A stretch of DNA of 64,000 nt from Nocardia blacklockiae (GCF_015477355.1 NZ_JADLRJ010000011.1:62001-126000), one strand, 5' to 3'; shown: positions 36,941 through 47,129, numbered from the stretch's first letter. The notes: generated by a model from the letters alone, not told the origin. Translations and numbers: made by a program.

Positions 36941-38191
36941 TCAGTACCGGCCGAAGGCGAGCGCCACATTGTGCCCACCGAAACCGAAGGAGTTGTTGAT
37001 CGCGTACTCGATCTCCTGCCGGCGGGCCTCGCCGTGCACGACATCCAGGTCGATCTCCGGGTCCTGGTTCTCCAGGTTCAGCGTGGGCGGCACGATGCCG
37101 TCCCGGATGCTGAGCACGGTGAGTACCGACTCGAGGGCGCCGACCGCGCCGATCGAGTGGCCCAGGGCGGACTTGGGTGCGTAGACCGAGGCGTGCTTGC
37201 CCACGGCCTTGCTGATCGCGTTCGCTTCCGCCGTGTCACCGATCGGGGTGGCGGTCGCGTGCGCGTTGATGTGGGTGATGTCCTGCGGGGACAGTCCGGC
37301 GCTGCGCATCGCGCGCTGCATGGCCCGCGCCGCGCCGTCGCCGGAGGGGTCCGGTGCGACCAGGTGGAAACCGTCGGAGGTGATGCCCGCACCCAGCAGC
37401 CGCGCGTGGATGGTGGCCCCGCGCGCCTTGGCGTGCTCCTCGGTCTCGATGACCATCAGCGCACCGGCCTCACCGAAGACGAAGCCGTCGCGGTCCTTGT
37501 CGAACGGGCGCGAGGCGGCCTTCGGATCGTCGTTGCGCGTGCTCATCGCCCGCATCATGGAGAACGCCGCGATCGGCACCGCGTCGATGTAACCCTCGAC
37601 GCCGCCGGTGACGACCATGTCGGCGTCTCCCATGACGATCATCCGCCACGCGTTCGCGATGGCTTCCGAACCCGACGAACACGCCGAGACCGGTGTGACC
37701 ACTCCCGCCCGGGCCTGCAGTTCCAGACCCACCACGGCGGACGGCCCGTTCGGCATGACCATCTGAACTGCCAGCGGCGAGATCTTGCGGTAGCCACCGT
37801 TCTTCAGCTTGTCGACCGAGTCGATGAGCGCGTCGCCGCCGCCGAGGCCGGTGCCGATGGCGACGCCGAGACGCTCCTTGTCGACCTCCGGAGCGCCGGC
37901 GTTCTCCCAGACTTTCTTGCCGAGGGCGAACGCCAGCTGTTCGACGTAGGACATGCGCCGACGCTCGACGCGCGGGATCTCGTCCTCGAGGTTGAGCTTG
38001 ATCCGGCCGCCGATGCGGACCGGGAGCTGGTACTCCTCGATGAAGTCCCCGTCGAGAACGTCGATGCCGCTCTCGCCGTTGAGGAGACCCTTCCACGTCG
38101 TATCGACGTCGCCGGCGATCGACGTGGCCGCCGCCAGGCTCGTGACGACGACGTTGGGAAAGCTCCCGTTCAAGGTGGAAGGAGTGGTCAC
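36941..38191 (-). CDS. kasA: beta-ketoacyl-ACP synthase KasA/KasB type
   Basis: A 416-residue FAS-II elongating condensing enzyme. The active-site Cys is in [15 protein letters not shown], the two His in [19 protein letters not shown] and [15 protein letters not shown]. Mycobacteria carry both kasA and kasB here; only one gene is present in this window, so the A/B choice is arbitrary. It partners AcpM (12 bases upstream) and AccD6 downstream. The symbol is provisional. Confidence 0.85.
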   Translation of the reverse strand: MTTPSTLNGSFPNVVVTSLAAATSIAGDVDTTWKGLLNGESGIDVLDGDFIEEYQLPVRIGGRIKLNLEDEIPRVERRRMSYVEQLAFALGKKVWENAGAPEVDKERLGVAIGTGLGGGDALIDSVDKLKNGGYRKISPLAVQMVMPNGPSAVVGLELQARAGVVTPVSACSSGSEAIANAWRMIVMGDADMVVTGGVEGYIDAVPIAAFSMMRAMSTRNDDPKAASRPFDKDRDGFVFGEAGALMVIETEEHAKARGATIHARLLGAGITSDGFHLVAPDPSGDGAARAMQRAMRSAGLSPQDITHINAHATATPIGDTAEANAISKAVGKHASVYAPKSALGHSIGAVGALESVLTVLSIRDGIVPPTLNLENQDPEIDLDVVHGEARRQEIEYAINNSFGFGGHNVALAFGRY

Positions 38192-38203
38192 GGTATCGGG
38201 CCC

Positions 38204-38506
38204 TTACTCGCCCTGGCCGAACTTGGCCTTGAGCTCCTCGGCCGCGTCGGCGTTCTCGGCCTCGAGCTTCTGGATGTAGTTGACCGCGTCACCGACGGTC
38301 TTGAGGCTGGCGAGATCCTCGTCGGGGATCTTCACGCCGTACTTGTCCTCGGTCTGCACCGCGATCTCGACCATCGACAGCGAGTCGATGTCCAGGTCGT
38401 CGACGAAGGACTTCTCGATCGTCACCTCGGAGGGCTCGATGCCGGTCACCTCTTCGATGATCTTGCCGAGCTCTTCGACGATCTGTTCCTGGGTCAGAGC
38501 GGCCAC
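38204..38506 (-). CDS. acpM: meromycolate-type acyl carrier protein AcpM
   Basis: A 100-residue ACP. The phosphopantetheine Ser lies in DLDIDSLSMVEIAVQ. It has the C-terminal extension after the core (KLEAENADAAEELKAKFGQGE) that marks AcpM over housekeeping ACPs. It carries the growing acyl chain in the FAS-II system and sits between fabD and the ketosynthase gene. Confidence 0.95.
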   Translation of the reverse strand: MAALTQEQIVEELGKIIEEVTGIEPSEVTIEKSFVDDLDIDSLSMVEIAVQTEDKYGVKIPDEDLASLKTVGDAVNYIQKLEAENADAAEELKAKFGQGE

Positions 38507-38636
38507 TTGGTGGCTCCCTTCTTATTACTCTCGGGGGGTCCGATTGGTTTCGGTCTGTTTTCTTCTTCGACACGAGACGACCGGGCGTTTCCGTTCGTCG
38601 CGTTCGCGGCCGCATCGTTGCGCACCGCGAGGAAAG

Positions 38637-39551
38637 CTAACCGTTTGCCGACAGTTCGGCCAACGCGGGGATATCTTCGGGGGTCTTCAGCGCCAGATTC
38701 GGGGTGCCCTTGAGCTCCCGCTTGGCGATGCCCACCAGGGTTCCGGCCGGTGGCAGCTCGGCCACCGCGGAAACACCTGCCGCGCGCACCGTCTCGGTGC
38801 ACAGGTCCCAGCGTACGGGTCGGGTGACCTGCGCGGCGAGTTTGTCGACGGCGTCACGGCCGGAGGCGACCGGCTTGCCGTCGAAGTTCGACAGCAGCGT
38901 CCGGGTCGGCTCGCCCGGGCTGATCTGGGCGATGGCCTCGGCCACAGCGTCCTGCGCCGGAGCCATGAACGCCGTGTGGAACGCGCCCGCGACGGGCAGC
39001 GCGCGGATGCGCGCCTTCTCCGGCGGAGCGGCCGCCAGTTCCGCCAGCGCGTCCAGCCGGCCGGCCGCCACGATCTGGCCGACCGCGTTGCGGTTGGCCG
39101 GCACGAGGTCGAGTTCGGCGAGCCGGGCGAGCACGGCGGCCTCGTCGCCGCCGAGCACGGCGGACATGCCCGTCGGCTCGAGGGCGCACGCCTTGGCCAT
39201 CTCGGCGCCGCGGATGGCGGACAGCGTCACGGCCTCGTCCGGGGTGATGACCCCGGCGATGGCCGCGGCGGCGAACTCGCCGACCGAGTGGCCGGCGACG
39301 ATCGTGTCCGCCGGGACACGGTCGTCCGAGATCTCCGCGTAGGCGAGCAGCGCCGCGGCGACCACGAGCGGCTGCGTCACCGCCGTGTCCTTGATCTCGT
39401 CCGCCGTGGCGGTGGTGCCGAGCTGCACCAGGTCCAGGCCCGAGGCCTTGGACCACAGTTCGAGGCGGTCACGCGCGCCGGGAAGGTCGAGCCACGGCGC
39501 GAGCATTCCTGGTGTCTGGGAGCCCTGTCCAGGGGCGTACAACGCGATCAC
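38637..39551 (-). CDS. fabD: malonyl-CoA:ACP transacylase FabD
   Basis: A 304-residue transacylase loading malonate on AcpM. The N-terminus IALYAPGQGSQTPGML and nucleophile IVAGHSVGEFAAAAIAGV are typical; the His is in ALPVAGAFHTAFM. The GTG at 39551 is chosen because it matches the M. tuberculosis protein start; the frame is open to 39689 but that part covers the operator. First gene of the operon fabD-acpM-kas-accD6. Confidence 0.9.
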   Translation of the reverse strand: MIALYAPGQGSQTPGMLAPWLDLPGARDRLELWSKASGLDLVQLGTTATADEIKDTAVTQPLVVAAALLAYAEISDDRVPADTIVAGHSVGEFAAAAIAGVITPDEAVTLSAIRGAEMAKACALEPTGMSAVLGGDEAAVLARLAELDLVPANRNAVGQIVAAGRLDALAELAAAPPEKARIRALPVAGAFHTAFMAPAQDAVAEAIAQISPGEPTRTLLSNFDGKPVASGRDAVDKLAAQVTRPVRWDLCTETVRAAGVSAVAELPPAGTLVGIAKRELKGTPNLALKTPEDIPALAELSANG

Positions 39552-39556
39552 GCCTC

Positions 39557-39638
39557 TACAAAACACCGTGGAGTGCCACTTGCGAGATGTCGACGCCGAT
39601 GAAGCTTGTCGATCCGTTTTGTGTGGACCCCACAAAAC
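39557..39638 (-). promoter_or_regulatory. MabR-type operator/promoter of the FAS-II operon
   Basis: A palindrome with arms GTTTTGTG (39616-39623) and CACAAAAC (39631-39638) around a 7-base centre, plus a half-site ACAAAACACC at 39558-39567 just upstream of the fabD start. I recall that MabR of mycobacteria binds TTTTGT/ACAAAA inverted sites in this same interval. The regulator gene ends about 40 bases upstream. Confidence 0.65.
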
Positions 39639-39678
39639 ACCATGTGGGTCGTCGGGATCGACCGGCTCGCGGGAGGCG

Positions 39679-41007
39679 TTACACCCCATCCTCGTAAAAG
39701 GTGCCCGAAGAGGCTTCTGGGACAGAAGTAGGCGATTCGTTACGAGTTCGTGTCAGACGACCTACTGTGGCGGCGATCCGGAGCACGTACGCGTCCCGCG
39801 GATTCATCGGATCCCGGCCCGTGATGTCGGCGATGCGCTTGAGCCGATAGCGGACCGTATTTGGATGAACGAACAGCTGGCGGGCACACGTCTCGACGGC
39901 TCCACCGCAATCGAGATAGGCATCCAGGGTGTCGGCGAGGGCCGACCCGGCGGCGGCCAACGGTAGCACAACATACTCGTTGAGAGCCTCGACCGCAGCG
40001 CGATCCCCCAGCAGCGCTCGCTCGGGTAGCAGTTCGGAGGCGTGCACCGGGCGCGGCGCCCCGCGCCAGCCCACCACCGCCTCCATGCCGGCCATCGCCT
40101 CGACCGCGCTGACGTGCGCGGCCGACAGCGTGCGGGTGGTCGGCCCGATCACCACCGGCCCGTCGGAGAACGACTCGGCCAGCAGATCCACCAGGAAGGG
40201 GGAGGGATAGCCGATGTCGCCGAGGTTGCCGCTGACCACCATGACCAGCCGCGAGCCCTGGATCACCGCCAAGGCCGCGCGCCCGTGCCGGGCGGCCAGG
40301 GTGTGCACCGAACCGACGACGGTCACCTGGTCGCTGGGGGGCGTGCCCACCAGCACCGTCGCCGGCGCGGTGGCGTCCCAGTTCAAAGTGGCCGCGCGCG
40401 AGAGCATTTCGGGCCCGGTGTCACCGCGCACAACGGCGTCGACGACCAGCGCCTCCAGCCGGGTGTCCCAGGCGCCGCGGGATTCGGCGGCGCTGGCGTA
40501 CACCGAGGCGGCGGCGAAACCGAGTTCGCGGCCGTAGCGCAGCACCGCCTCGGTCAGCGCCACCAGCTGCCGGTCGTTGCGGGCCAGCGCCGGCAGCCAC
40601 TGCTCGAAGAACTCCATGGCCACCCGGACCATGTCCACCGTCTGGCGCAGCGTCAGCCGCCGCGCCAGATCCTGCGGGATCACCTGGAAGGCGTCCAGGC
40701 TGAACCGGATGTCGCTCTCCGGGTCCTGCAACCACTCCAGGAAGTTCACCACCGCGGTCTGCACCAGCATCTGCACGCCCGCCCGCTGCGCGGCGTCCAG
40801 GTCGCCGAAGAACGGCAACCGGTCCTCCATCGACGCGATCGCCTCGGTGGACAGCCGGCCGGAGAACTGCTTCACCCGCTTGAGCAGGGTGTCGGGCAGC
40901 GGGTCGCGGGTCTGCTGGTACGGCGACAGCGCGCCGGTCGGCAGATATACCTCGTTCTGCGAGGACGTGTCGGTGATCCGGCGCGGCCGCGGCGGTTTAC
41001 GTTCCAC
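39679..41007 (-). CDS. mabR: PucR-family regulator, MabR orthologue
   Basis: A 442-residue regulator of mycolic and fatty acid synthesis. The C-terminus has the PucR helix-turn-helix (ETCARQLFVHPNTVRYRLKR followed by IADITGRDP). The central region is a GGDEF-like sensor typical of the family. Its position between aceE and fabD equals mabR in M. tuberculosis. It ends TFYEDGV, upstream of the fabD operator. In mycobacteria it responds to long-chain acyl-CoA, which I infer here. Confidence 0.85.
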   Translation of the reverse strand: MERKPPRPRRITDTSSQNEVYLPTGALSPYQQTRDPLPDTLLKRVKQFSGRLSTEAIASMEDRLPFFGDLDAAQRAGVQMLVQTAVVNFLEWLQDPESDIRFSLDAFQVIPQDLARRLTLRQTVDMVRVAMEFFEQWLPALARNDRQLVALTEAVLRYGRELGFAAASVYASAAESRGAWDTRLEALVVDAVVRGDTGPEMLSRAATLNWDATAPATVLVGTPPSDQVTVVGSVHTLAARHGRAALAVIQGSRLVMVVSGNLGDIGYPSPFLVDLLAESFSDGPVVIGPTTRTLSAAHVSAVEAMAGMEAVVGWRGAPRPVHASELLPERALLGDRAAVEALNEYVVLPLAAAGSALADTLDAYLDCGGAVETCARQLFVHPNTVRYRLKRIADITGRDPMNPRDAYVLRIAATVGRLTRTRNESPTSVPEASSGTFYEDGV

Positions 41008-41054
41008 TACTCAATACTCTCCTGCGGCGGCCGTGCCGCCGCGCCCTGTACCGC

Positions 41055-43946
41055 TCACGCCAGTTGTTCTTCGGTGCTGGTCGACTTCTCCGCGGCGTCC
41101 ACGTCGCCGATGCGGTAGCGCGCCGCGGCCTCGGTGACCTTGGCCTTGTCGACCTTGCCCGCGCGGGCGAGGGCCTGCAGCGCCGCGACCGCGATCGACT
41201 GGGCATCCACGTTGAACACTCGGCGCGCCGCCGGGCGGGTGTCGGAGAAACCGAAGCCGTCGGTGCCGAGGGTGACGTAGTCGCCGGGGACCCACTTGCG
41301 GATCTGGTCCTGCACCGCGCGCAGCCAGTCCGAGGCGGCGACGAACGGACCCTCGGCCCGCGAGAGCGCCTGTGTCACATAGGGAATGCCCGGATCGGTG
41401 TTCGGGTCGCGCAGCGCGGCGATCTCCTTGGCGACCGCCTCCTTGCGCAGTTCGCTGAACGAGGTCACCGACCACACGTCGGCCTGCACGCCCCACTCCG
41501 CGGCCAGCAGCTCCTGCGCGCGCAGGCCGTCGGGCACGGTCACGCCCGACACCAGGATCTGCGCCCGCACCGCGCCCTCGCCGCCGGCCTTGTACAGGTA
41601 GATGCCCTTGAGCAGACCCTCGACGTCGAGGTCGTCCGGCTCGGCCGGCTGCGGGTAGGGCTCGTTGTACATGGTGATGTAGTAGTTGATGTTCTCGCCG
41701 CCGAAGGTGTCGTTCGCCATCCGCGGGTGGGTGCCCGGCAGCACGGTCGACTCCGGGGCGGGCGTGCCGCCGCCGTACATCCGGCGCAGGCCGTCGCGCA
41801 CGATGTGGGCGATCTCGAAGGAGAAGGCCGGATCGTAGGCCACGAAGGCCGGGTTGGTGGACGCCAGCAGCAGCGAGTGACCGTCGTTGTGCTGCAGGCC
41901 CTCACCGGTCAGCGTGGTTCGCCCGGCGGTTGCTCCGAGGATGAAACCGCGCGCCAATTGATCTGCGGCAGCCCACAGTCCGTCGCCGGTGCGCTGGAAG
42001 CCGAACATCGAGTAGAAGATGTAGAGCGGGATCATCGGCTCGCCGTGGGTGGCGTAGGAGGTGCCCACCGCGGTGTAGGACGCGGTCGAGCCGGCCTCGT
42101 TGATGCCCTCGTGCAGAATCTGCCCCACTTGACTCTCTTTGTAGGCAAGCATCAATTCCGCGTCGACCGACGTGTACAACTGCCCGTTGCGGTTGTAGAT
42201 CTTCAACGAAGGGAACCACGAGTCCATGCCGAAGGTGCGGGCCTCGTCGGGGATGATCGGCACGATCCGCTTGCCGATCTCCTTGTCGCGCAGCAGTTCC
42301 TTCATCAGCCGCACGAACGCCATCGTGGTCGCCACGTTCTGCTTGCCCGAACCCTTGCGCACCGAGCGGTACGGCTCGTCGCCGGGCAGTTGCAGAGGCT
42401 TTGCCGCAGTACGCCGCTCGGGCAGGAAACCGCCCAGGGCGCGGCGGCGGTCCATCATGTACGCGATGGCCGGATCGTCCTTGCCGGGGTGGTAGTAGGG
42501 CGGCAGGTAGGGGTCGGCCTCGAGCTGCTCGTCGCTGATCGGGATGCGCTGTACGTCGCGGAACGCCTTCAGGTCCTCCAGCGTCATCTTCTTCATCTGG
42601 TGCGTGGCGTTGCGGGCCTCGAAGTGCTTGCCCAGGCCGTAGCCCTTGATGGTCTTGGCCAGGATGACCGTCGGCTGGCCCTGGTGCGCCAGCGCCGCGG
42701 CGTAGGCCGCGTAGATCTTGCGGTAGTCGTGGCCGCCGCGCTTGAGGTTCCAGATCTGCTGGTCCGACAGGCCTTTCACGAGTTCCTTGGTGCGCGGGTC
42801 GCGGCCGAAGAAGTGCTCGCGCACGTAGGCGCCGTCGTTGGCCTTGTAGGTCTGGTAGTCGCCGTCGGGGGTGGAGTTCATCAGATTCACCAGGGCGCCG
42901 TCGCGGTCGGCGCTCAGCAGCGCGTCCCACTCGCGGCCCCAGATGACCTTGATGACGTTCCAGCCGGCGCCGCGGAAGAACGACTCCAGCTCCTGAATGA
43001 TCTTGCCGTTGCCGCGCACCGGGCCGTCCAGGCGCTGCAGGTTGCAGTTGATGACGAAGGTCAGGTTGTCCAGCGCCTCGTTGGCCGCCACCTGGATCAG
43101 GCCGCGCGACTCCGGCTCGTCCATCTCGCCGTCGCCCAGGAACGCCCAGACGTGCTGATCCGAGGTGTCCTTGATGCCGCGGTCGTGCAGGTAGTGGTTG
43201 AACCGGGCCTGGTAGATGGCGTTCATCGGGCCCAAACCCATGGAGACCGTGGGGAATTCCCAGAAGTCCGGCATCAGGCGCGGGTGCGGGTACGACGACA
43301 GCCCGCGCCCCGGACCGCCGTGGCTGTACTCCTGGCGGAACCCGTCGAGCTGGTCCTCCGTCAGCCGGCCCTCGAGGAACGCGCGGGCGTAGACGCCGGG
43401 GGAGGCGTGGCCCTGGATGAAGATCTGGTCGCCGCCGCCCGGGTGGTCCTTGCCGCGGAAGAAGTGGTTGAACCCGACCTCGTACATCGCCGCCGACGAC
43501 GCGTAGGTCGAGATGTGGCCGCCCACACCGATTCCCGGCCGCTGCGCGCGGTGCACCATGACCGCGGCGTTCCAGCGGATCCAGGCGCGGTAGCGGCGCT
43601 CCACCTCCTCGTCGCCGGGGAACCAGGGCTCGTTCTCGGTGGGAATGGTGTTGACGTAGTCGGTGGAGGTCAGCGCGGGAATGGTGACATGCCGCTCGCC
43701 GGCGCGCTCGAGCAGGCGCAGCATCAGGTAGCGCGCCCGGCCCGGGCCCTCGCGGTCGAGCATCTCGTCGAAGGACTCCAGCCATTCGCCGGTCTCCTCC
43801 GGATCGATGTCCGGTAGGTACGAGGCCACCCCCTCGCGGATCACGCGCACACGGGCACCGGCCGGTCGCGCGGGCGTCGACTGCGCGTCGGCGGCAGCGC
43901 CGTTGGCGGTGGAACTCGACGACTTCGGGTGCATCACGTCTGTCAA
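41055..43946 (-). CDS. aceE: pyruvate dehydrogenase E1 component, homodimeric type
   Basis: A 963-residue thiamine diphosphate enzyme of the pyruvate dehydrogenase complex. It has [20 protein letters not shown], the Th[14 protein letters not shown] and [20 protein letters not shown] motifs, and a transketolase middle domain. Start: TTG at 43946 with AGGAG 8 bases upstream is favoured; the ATG at 43934 has none. The frame is open to 43976. It lies upstream of mabR with 47 bases between, linking central carbon flux to fatty acid synthesis as in mycobacteria. Confidence 0.9.
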   Translation of the reverse strand: MTDVMHPKSSSSTANGAAADAQSTPARPAGARVRVIREGVASYLPDIDPEETGEWLESFDEMLDREGPGRARYLMLRLLERAGERHVTIPALTSTDYVNTIPTENEPWFPGDEEVERRYRAWIRWNAAVMVHRAQRPGIGVGGHISTYASSAAMYEVGFNHFFRGKDHPGGGDQIFIQGHASPGVYARAFLEGRLTEDQLDGFRQEYSHGGPGRGLSSYPHPRLMPDFWEFPTVSMGLGPMNAIYQARFNHYLHDRGIKDTSDQHVWAFLGDGEMDEPESRGLIQVAANEALDNLTFVINCNLQRLDGPVRGNGKIIQELESFFRGAGWNVIKVIWGREWDALLSADRDGALVNLMNSTPDGDYQTYKANDGAYVREHFFGRDPRTKELVKGLSDQQIWNLKRGGHDYRKIYAAYAAALAHQGQPTVILAKTIKGYGLGKHFEARNATHQMKKMTLEDLKAFRDVQRIPISDEQLEADPYLPPYYHPGKDDPAIAYMMDRRRALGGFLPERRTAAKPLQLPGDEPYRSVRKGSGKQNVATTMAFVRLMKELLRDKEIGKRIVPIIPDEARTFGMDSWFPSLKIYNRNGQLYTSVDAELMLAYKESQVGQILHEGINEAGSTASYTAVGTSYATHGEPMIPLYIFYSMFGFQRTGDGLWAAADQLARGFILGATAGRTTLTGEGLQHNDGHSLLLASTNPAFVAYDPAFSFEIAHIVRDGLRRMYGGGTPAPESTVLPGTHPRMANDTFGGENINYYITMYNEPYPQPAEPDDLDVEGLLKGIYLYKAGGEGAVRAQILVSGVTVPDGLRAQELLAAEWGVQADVWSVTSFSELRKEAVAKEIAALRDPNTDPGIPYVTQALSRAEGPFVAASDWLRAVQDQIRKWVPGDYVTLGTDGFGFSDTRPAARRVFNVDAQSIAVAALQALARAGKVDKAKVTEAAARYRIGDVDAAEKSTSTEEQLA

Positions 43947-44171
43947 AATCAAAGCTCCTCGTACAGGGGTGGACAAGCTGATGGCTCTAACCCCGGATGC
44001 CTCGCTGGTCGGCGGGCTATCCGTGCCTCACGGTGGGGCGCATCTCACATCCTTGTCGATGATGCGTCCCAGGTCATCATGTCAGCCGGAAATCCAGTAC
44101 CGTTCTCCAGGCAACTGCGGGGCACGTGCACCGCCCATCAACACCGCCGAGGTCGAGAAGCGGGGAGGAAG

Positions 44172-44729
44172 ATGAAACTGCTGAACCCACGCGGGTTCGG
44201 GTTGGCGTGCGCGACCCTAGCGGTCGGCACCGGACTGGTAGTAGCCGGTTGCTCTAGCTCGGTCCACGGTACCGCCACGGTGAACGAGGCGGACGCCGCG
44301 GCGTTTCGGACCGAGATGGCGGCGTCGTCGGCCGCGGCGACCTCCTCGGCCCGGGCGGCCGCGCAGGACAAGGCGGTCACCGAGAACTGCAGCCCGTTCC
44401 GCGACCTGTCCGGGGTCGCGGTGACGAAGTACAACGAGTTCGTCGACGCGCACGACGCCAACGCGCCGGACCAGGACGCCAAACGCGACGCCGCGGCGGA
44501 GACGCTGGAGAACGCGGCGCGCACCGTCGAGAGCCGCGTGACGGCATCCGGCGACGCGCTACCGGCGGACCTGGCGCAGAAGTTCACCGACTACGTGGTG
44601 GCGGCGCGCGGGCTGGCGGAGGAATCGCGCAAGATGACCTACACGGCGCCCGTCGGACCGCTCAACGACGCCAGCAAGCGGGTCAACGACGCGCTGAACA
44701 CGGTGCGAAATGCGTGCCCGACCCGCTGA
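44172..44729 (+). CDS. secreted lipoprotein
   Basis: A 185-residue lipoprotein. The signal peptide ends in LVVAGCSSS with the lipidated Cys at residue 27. The mature part is helical and Ala-rich (AAATSSARAAAQDKAVTENC), with a second Cys near NACPTR. Divergent from aceE. It occupies the place of Rv2240c in M. tuberculosis. Function unknown. GAGGAAG precedes the ATG. Confidence 0.75.
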   Translation: MKLLNPRGFGLACATLAVGTGLVVAGCSSSVHGTATVNEADAAAFRTEMAASSAAATSSARAAAQDKAVTENCSPFRDLSGVAVTKYNEFVDAHDANAPDQDAKRDAAAETLENAARTVESRVTASGDALPADLAQKFTDYVVAARGLAEESRKMTYTAPVGPLNDASKRVNDALNTVRNACPTR

Positions 44730-44870
44730 CCGGCGTACCGGTCCGACCTGGGGCGATGGTGTTTCCTCCGCGACATTTCGGAAGGTATTCGGCCGGATCG
44801 GCTTGCGCTGCGGCCGATAACCATGTTCGCTTGCACGTATCTATTGTCGGCAGTTGAGGAGGACACCACC

Positions 44871-45293
44871 GTGGTCGCCGCGGCGGACGCGCAGAACAAC
44901 GCTCAGAAGCTTGGCATCTCACACGGAATGGTGGTTCAAGAACTGGGCTGGGACGATGACACCGACGACGGCCTGCGGGCGGACATCGAGGAGGTGCTCG
45001 GCTCCGAGATGGTCGACGAGGACACCGACGAGGTGGTCGACGCCGTCGTGCTGTGGTGGCGAGACGGTGACGGCGACCTCGCCGACGAGCTGATGGACGC
45101 CATCAGCCCGCTGTCCGACGACGGCGTGATCTGGGTGCTGACACCCAAGACCGGCCAGCCCGGCCACGTCGACCCGAGCGAGATCGCCGAGTCGGCCCCC
45201 ACCGCGGGCCTGACCTCGACCACGCCGGTGAGCCTGGGGGATTGGACCGGAACCAAACTGATGCAGCCCAAGACGCCCTCGAAGCAGCGCTGA
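44871..45293 (+). CDS. DUF3052 family protein
   Basis: A 140-residue acidic protein of unknown function, conserved next to ahpE in mycobacteria. Features: NAQKLGISHGMVVQELGWDD, VVDAVVLWWRDGDGDL and DGVIWVLTPKTGQPGHVDP. The GTG at 44871 with GAGGAGG is preferred over the ATG at 44823. It is 99 bases before ahpE. Confidence 0.85.
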   Translation: MVAAADAQNNAQKLGISHGMVVQELGWDDDTDDGLRADIEEVLGSEMVDEDTDEVVDAVVLWWRDGDGDLADELMDAISPLSDDGVIWVLTPKTGQPGHVDPSEIAESAPTAGLTSTTPVSLGDWTGTKLMQPKTPSKQR

Positions 45294-45392
45294 CGGCCCG
45301 CTCGATTAAGGTTGTGGGGGTGGGGCCGTGCTGCCCGCCTGTGCGCCACGTCGGGCTCGTGGACGCCGCCATCGAACACAGGAGGACTGCGC

Positions 45393-45857
45393 ATGCCGCT
45401 CGAAGAGGGCACGGTCGCACCGGATTTCACGCTGAAGGACCAGAACAACCAGGACGTGAGCCTGTCCACCTACCGCGGGCACAAGAACGTCCTCATCGTG
45501 TTCTACCCGCTGGCGTTCACCGGTATCTGCCAGGGCGAGCTGTGCAAGGTCCGGGACGAGCTGCCGAAGTTCCAGAACGACAACGCCGAGATCCTCGCGA
45601 TCTCCGTCGGTCCGCCGCCCACCCACAAGATCTGGGCGGCGGAACAGGGCTACACCTTCCCCCTCCTCTCCGACTTCTGGCCGCACGGCGCCGTCGCCCA
45701 GACCTACGGCGTCTTCAACGACAAGTCCGGCTTCGCCAACCGCGGCACCTTCGTAGTCGACAAGGACGGCATCATCCGCTTCGCCGAAATGAACGGCCCC
45801 GGCGAGCCCCGTGACCAGGCAGCTTGGGAGAAAGCACTCGCTGCGTTAGATTCGTAA
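45393..45857 (+). CDS. ahpE: peroxiredoxin AhpE
   Basis: A 154-residue thiol peroxidase. The peroxidatic Cys46 lies in YPLAFTGICQGEL. Downstream SVGPPPTHKIWAAEQGYTFP matches mycobacterial AhpE, a 1-Cys type reduced by mycothiol/mycoredoxin. Here a second Cys follows five residues later (GELCK, C51), where M. tuberculosis has Asp as I recall it. This could allow an intramolecular disulfide. A tRNA-Val gene follows 66 bases later. Confidence 0.9.
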   Translation: MPLEEGTVAPDFTLKDQNNQDVSLSTYRGHKNVLIVFYPLAFTGICQGELCKVRDELPKFQNDNAEILAISVGPPPTHKIWAAEQGYTFPLLSDFWPHGAVAQTYGVFNDKSGFANRGTFVVDKDGIIRFAEMNGPGEPRDQAAWEKALAALDS

Positions 45858-45923
45858 CCCGCTGCACTTGCTTCCCGGCAATCCCAGCACCTCCGTCCCG
45901 CACTTCCCGGCGGGCGCGGACTC

Positions 45924-45995
45924 GGGCGTATAGCTCAGTGGTAGAGCACTGGTTTTACACACCAGCGGTCGGGGGTTCGAACCCCTCTGCGCCCA
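45924..45995 (+). tRNA. tRNA-Val (UAC)
   Basis: Full cloverleaf: acceptor GGGCGTA with TGCGCCC, D stem GCTC/GAGC, anticodon stem CTGGT/ACCAG with loop TTTACAC (anticodon UAC), T arm GGGGG-TTCGAAC-CCCTC, discriminator A. CCA is not encoded. Its 3' end borders the integrase remnant and is the likely attachment site. Confidence 0.9.
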
Positions 45996-46059
45996 CTCGA
46001 TCAGTCCAGGCCAGAGGCCTTTTGCGCTTACGCTCACGACGTTCGGGGCCGCAATTGGT

Positions 46060-46081
46060 GCCAGTGTGCCGCCAGTGTGCC
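46060..46081. repeat. 11-bp direct repeat near the presumed attachment site
   Basis: GCCAGTGTGCC occurs twice in tandem (46060-46070 and 46071-46081), between the tRNA 3' end and the integrase fragment. Tandem short repeats here are typical integrase or excisionase arm sites, but the assignment is tentative. Confidence 0.35.
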
Positions 46082-46105
46082 AAGCCGTCGCGGGCGTTTC
46101 TCATG

Positions 46106-46300
46106 TCATCGGAAGAGCGCGGCGCCGGCTGCCTGGAGATCTTCGGGCTGTGCGTCGCTGTAGATGGACAACGACACGGCCGGGTCATGGCCGTGCCAGG
46201 CCGCGACGATGTGTGGCGGGATGCCGAGAGCGAGCATGAGGCTCACGCTCGTGTTGCGGAGTCCGGACCTTGCTCGGTGCGCTGGAGTCGGTCGATCTGG
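46106..46300 (-). pseudogene. tyrosine integrase C-terminal remnant
   Basis: About 55 residues survive: LRNTSVSLMLALGIPPHIVA then AWHGHDPAVSLSIYSDAQ, ending LQAAGAALFR. This is the end of a phage-type tyrosine recombinase, with the W-H-G-H motif and the nucleophile Tyr in SIYSDA. The conserved H-x-L-R box before it is degraded (SGLRNT), and upstream sequence in the frame is the shadow of another gene. It is inactive. It points to past integration at tRNA-Val. Confidence 0.75.
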
Positions 46301-46308
46301 ACGGAAGC

Positions 46309-47094
46309 TCACCAGGACGGCAGTTCCTGCGCGACGATCGAACCGGGCGGAAATGGCGGACGATGCCGCAAATGTGCGGCCAAGCTCGAATCGAGTTCTT
46401 GCACAACGGCTTCGGCGCCGTTCTGGGAGATAGCGATCGCGGTGCCGAGGAATGCTTCGAATGCTGGTACGAGGTTGTAAAGGACAAGTCCGGAGACCTT
46501 TTGGCGGTTCGAGACGTGTAGCAGCACGGCGTCCCCGGCTGGGCTGGTGTCGATACCGAGGAGCTTGCTGAAATGCCATTCGCGGGTCTTCTGGAATCCC
46601 TTGAAGATGACGCGAGAGGTGGTGATCACGGCCTGGCCGCTGTCGATCGGTGTTTGTAGTTCGGGGCCCGGGATGTAGCGTCCGCGGGAACCGCCGACGT
46701 GGTACCGGACACCCCTGGCGATGCGGACACTGACTCCGGAGTATCCACGAGTGTAGGTACCAGGATGTCGGCGAGGCTCGATCAGGGCAACGGATTCGAC
46801 GGCCCACAGCGCCGTTTCTCCCTTTTTCAGCAGGACACCGTATTCGGCGCCCCCGGTGTGCCGGGTGGCATACTCGGCGGCTTGCAGCAACGCCGACAAC
46901 TCGTCGTGCTCGAACTGCCACCGAGCCATCTGTGCGGCATGCTGCTGCGCGGCTTGGGCTTGTGTCCGCTGTCGCTGTTGTTCGAGGCGTGCAGATTCAC
47001 GCTCGCGTTGCCGTTGGGCTTTGCGAGCGGTACGACGCTCACGCCAGGTTGACCTCGCCCAGGAGGGCTCTTCCAGGTCGGCCTGTCCGGTCAT
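46309..47094 (-). CDS. coiled-coil plus PH/GRAM-like domain protein
   Basis: A 261-residue protein. Residues about 12-60 are a highly charged coiled coil (RERRTARKAQRQRERESARL). From about 85 the strand pattern KKGETALWAVESVALIEPRR, SGQAVITTSRVIFKGFQKTR and EWHFSKLLGIDTSPAGDAVL resembles bacterial PH/GRAM domains. The HNH fusion protein at 26287 has a similar strand region. Function unknown; its island position suggests a phage or defence link. The start at 47094 is one of several possible. Confidence 0.6.
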   Translation of the reverse strand: MTGQADLEEPSWARSTWRERRTARKAQRQRERESARLEQQRQRTQAQAAQQHAAQMARWQFEHDELSALLQAAEYATRHTGGAEYGVLLKKGETALWAVESVALIEPRRHPGTYTRGYSGVSVRIARGVRYHVGGSRGRYIPGPELQTPIDSGQAVITTSRVIFKGFQKTREWHFSKLLGIDTSPAGDAVLLHVSNRQKVSGLVLYNLVPAFEAFLGTAIAISQNGAEAVVQELDSSLAAHLRHRPPFPPGSIVAQELPSW

Positions 47095-47129
47095 GGCCGT
47101 TCCGGTGCGATCGGTTCGGCCATGGGCTC

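Noticed and set aside
41064-43817. 917-residue plus-strand open frame
   Set aside because: Exact antisense of aceE with low-complexity composition; aceE is unmistakable.
46106-46921. Full integrase gene of 271 residues
   Set aside because: Only the last 55 residues or so look like an integrase; the rest is a shadow of the PH-like gene.
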